In this document: in pieces, positions 6,051 to 7,618 of the stretch | Layout of the letters: the number at the start of each line of letters is the position of its first letter | Numbering within the stretch: the first letter of the stretch is position 1 | DNA from: Clostridiales bacterium | GTDB taxonomy: Bacteria > Bacillota > Clostridia > Oscillospirales > Ruminococcaceae | Reading direction: 5' to 3' | DNA length: 7,618 nucleotides | Assembly: GCA_029007575.1 (NCBI GenBank) | Contig: JAQXIB010000080.1 | Location: forward strand, 1-7,618 | Position numbers and translations under genes: made by a program | The notes under the pieces: generated by a model | Told to the model about the DNA's origin: nothing | The model's database searches: none | What the model saw: the letters and a program-made list of their open reading frames with translations, nothing else

Positions 6051-6095
6051 CAGATGTTTATCCAAACAGAGCCGATTTGATCGGTTTCCAATCTG
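6051..6095 (-). other. Possible folded RNA element upstream of the terminator
   Basis: In minus-strand RNA a CAGA/UCUG pairing (6095-6092 with 6054-6051) could enclose two small hairpins: CCGAU-CAA-AUCGG (6084-6072) and UGUUU-GGAU-AAACA (6068-6055). This gives a three-way-junction shape directly before the 16-bp hairpin, the arrangement of a riboswitch aptamer plus expression platform. Stems are only 4-5 bp and could occur by chance. It does not match the THF, TPP or preQ1 consensus as I remember them. Confidence 0.2.
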
Positions 6096-6127
6096 CCTTT
6101 TTTGCTTCATGCGCACGTTATCTGCCC

Positions 6128-6985
6128 TTAAACAATATGATTCTGTACCTTTGCCGCAGTCAAAGTATTGCGCATCAAAGTCGCAATAGTCATCGGACCG
6201 ACACCGCCCGGCACCGGAGTAATATACCCCGCCACTTCTTTGGCAGAGTCAAAGTCCACATCTCCGCAGAGCTTTCCGTTCTCGTCGCGGTCCATTCCCA
6301 CATCAATGACGACGGCGCCCTCTTTGATCATATCTCCGGTAATAAATTTCGCCTTTCCGATAGCGACCACCAGAATATCCGCATTACGGCAAATTTCTTT
6401 TAAATTTCTGGTCTTGGAATGGCAAATCGTGATCGTGCCACTTTCATGCAGCAACAGCATTGCCATCGGTTTTCCCACAATGTTACTTCTGCCTACCACG
6501 ACACAGCTTTTGCCTGCAATTTCCACACCGGTAGAATGAATCAAATCCATACACCCGGATGGCGTACAGGGCAGAAAATCATAATCTCCGATCATGATTT
6601 TTCCCACGTTAACCGCATGGAAAGCATCCACATCCTTTTCGGGAGCAATGGCGGCGATTACTTTATGCTCATCAATCTGCGCAGGTAAGGGAAGTTGTAC
6701 CAAAATGCCGTTAATATGCGGATTTTCATTCAATTCCCGCACCAAACGGAGCAGCTCGTTTTCGGTTGTTTGCGCAGGCAGCGCATACTCTTCCGAATGA
6801 AATCCAACCGCCGCGCAAGCCTTCTTTTTGTTGTTTACATATACCCGGGACGCGGGATCGTCTCCGACAATAATAACCGCAAGTCCCGGTACGATTCCTT
6901 TTTCCTTTAATTGCGCAGTTTCTGCAGCCACCGCAGCTTTTACCTCTGCGGATACTGCTTTCCCGTCAATGATCTTCGCCGACAT
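6128..6985 (-). CDS. folD: Bifunctional methylenetetrahydrofolate dehydrogenase / methenyltetrahydrofolate cyclohydrolase
   Basis: FolD interconverts 5,10-methylene-THF, 5,10-methenyl-THF and 10-formyl-THF with NADP(H), supplying one-carbon units for purines and formyl-methionine in the cytosol. It is 285 residues, the standard length. The catalytic domain shows Tyr49 and Lys53 (YVNNKKKA), GILVQLPLP with Gln97, and KDVDAF with Asp120, equivalent to E. coli Lys54/Gln98/Asp121. The Rossmann domain has VVGRSNIVGKP (163-173), followed by CHSKT (188-192). The C-terminal TPVPGGVGPMTIATLMRNT signature is intact. The ATG at 6985 has GGAGG at 6995-6999, 9 nt upstream and inside lgt; the two genes overlap by 20 nt in different frames. 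This implies co-transcription with lgt. Confidence 0.98.
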   Translation of the reverse strand: MSAKIIDGKAVSAEVKAAVAAETAQLKEKGIVPGLAVIIVGDDPASRVYVNNKKKACAAVGFHSEEYALPAQTTENELLRLVRELNENPHINGILVQLPLPAQIDEHKVIAAIAPEKDVDAFHAVNVGKIMIGDYDFLPCTPSGCMDLIHSTGVEIAGKSCVVVGRSNIVGKPMAMLLLHESGTITICHSKTRNLKEICRNADILVVAIGKAKFITGDMIKEGAVVIDVGMDRDENGKLCGDVDFDSAKEVAGYITPVPGGVGPMTIATLMRNTLTAAKVQNHIV

Positions 6986-7618
6986 CTTCTTGTTCCTCCG
7001 TGATTTCTTCCGTCATTTGAGCAGAAGCTTGTTTCTCCTCTGTTTCCGAATCTTCCGGTTGTTCGAAATCCTGATCTGTTTCTGACTCGGTGACCTCGTC
7101 AGCATCTAATGTTACTTCATTTTCCTCAAAGGTCGTGTCTTCCGTCTCCTCTGACTCTGCATCGGATTCTTCTTCCGATTCCGCTGAATCCTCAACCACT
7201 TCATCTTCATTTTCTGTTTCATCATCCAACGGCAAGCCGGCTTTTTTGCGCTCTTTGCGTTCTTTGTAAAGCCTTGCTTCTTCCTCCATGGCACGCAGTT
7301 CTTCCTGCCATGCTTCCGTTTTCACGTACGGCAGTAAATATTCCGGATCGCCGCTTCGTCTGATTCGGCTCCGAATCACGATAATCATAATGACAGACGT
7401 CAGCACCAACAAACCAGCCAGCACCTGAGATACCCGTAATCTGGTGCTGCCGATCATTAAGCTGTCGGTACGCAAGCCTTCAATAAACACTCTGCCCGCG
7501 CCATACCACGCAAGATAGCCGAGAAAAATTTCTCCGTCAAATTTTCTGCGCTTCGTCCACAGAAAATGTATTAATACAAAGCCAAGGATACACCATAAGG
7601 ATTCATATAAAAAGCAGG
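6966..7618 (-). CDS. lgt: Prolipoprotein diacylglyceryl transferase, C-terminal part, with long acidic tail (5' end outside window)
   Basis: Lgt moves diacylglycerol from phosphatidylglycerol to the lipobox Cys of prolipoproteins in the cytoplasmic membrane. Only the last 216 residues are visible. In partial numbering, FLYESLW (2-8) begins a membrane helix; RRKFDGEIFLGYLAWYGAGRVFIEGLRTD (24-51) contains the GR..E..R motif, which includes the Arg shown to be essential in E. coli Lgt. A last membrane helix spans about 65-82. After a basic region and a charged helix (about 101-125) comes an 86-residue tail (131-216) in which half the residues are Asp or Glu and only one is Lys. Typical Lgt proteins end shortly after the final helix, so this cytosolic tail is an unusual lineage-specific addition. 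The gene's end encodes the folD Shine-Dalgarno and overlaps its start. Confidence 0.93.
   Translation of the reverse strand, partial: CFLYESLWCILGFVLIHFLWTKRRKFDGEIFLGYLAWYGAGRVFIEGLRTDSLMIGSTRLRVSQVLAGLLVLTSVIMIIVIRSRIRRSGDPEYLLPYVKTEAWQEELRAMEEEARLYKERKERKKAGLPLDDETENEDEVVEDSAESEEESDAESEETEDTTFEENEVTLDADEVTESETDQDFEQPEDSETEEKQASAQMTEEITEEQEDVGEDH

Noticed and set aside
5379..6116. Longer ECF S protein starting at 6116
   Set aside because: The 60 extra residues are basic, cover the terminator hairpin, and precede a typical S-component N-terminus; no ribosome site supports them.
5937..6127. THF riboswitch upstream of the ECF S gene, suggested by the nearby folD
   Set aside because: I could not find the conserved core expected of THF riboswitches. 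The element is described only as an unassigned possible fold.

Overview
This is a compact, mid-GC bacterial chromosomal segment in which every supported gene lies on the minus strand, so the transcriptional order runs from the right end to the left. The gene set suggests an anaerobic Gram-positive Firmicute, probably class Clostridia. The evidence is a YdiF-type ABC-F protein, a MepA/DinF-type MATE pump, an ECF-transporter S component without its own energising module, and strong purine-rich Shine-Dalgarno sites. Genus cannot be read from the window.

In order of transcription: the C-terminal part of lgt (prolipoprotein diacylglyceryl transferase), with an unusually long acidic tail, overlaps the start of folD by 20 nt. 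A 191-nt intergenic region follows, holding a 16-bp terminator-like hairpin and possible extra RNA folding upstream of it. Next comes a translationally coupled pair (TAATG junction): an ECF S component and a small P-loop kinase-like protein. A Cys-rich Fe/Mn superoxide dismutase follows, probably with its own promoter. Then comes a roughly 290-nt leader and control region, and finally a tight cluster of an ABC-F ATPase, a MATE exporter and a HAD phosphatase cut by the left edge.

Functionally, the right half concerns lipoprotein maturation, one-carbon/folate metabolism and cofactor uptake. The left half concerns stress and drug tolerance. The most interesting stretch is 3888-4101. It has a near-consensus -10 box fused to a perfect 9-bp dyad, a tiny candidate leader ORF, and two hairpins before a GTG-started ABC-F gene with a strong Shine-Dalgarno. 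This layout resembles ribosome-mediated attenuation of antibiotic-responsive ABC-F genes, but that remains an inference. I saw no CRISPR array, mobile element, tRNA or rRNA, and no clearly new multi-gene system; most of the window is ordinary core-genome content.
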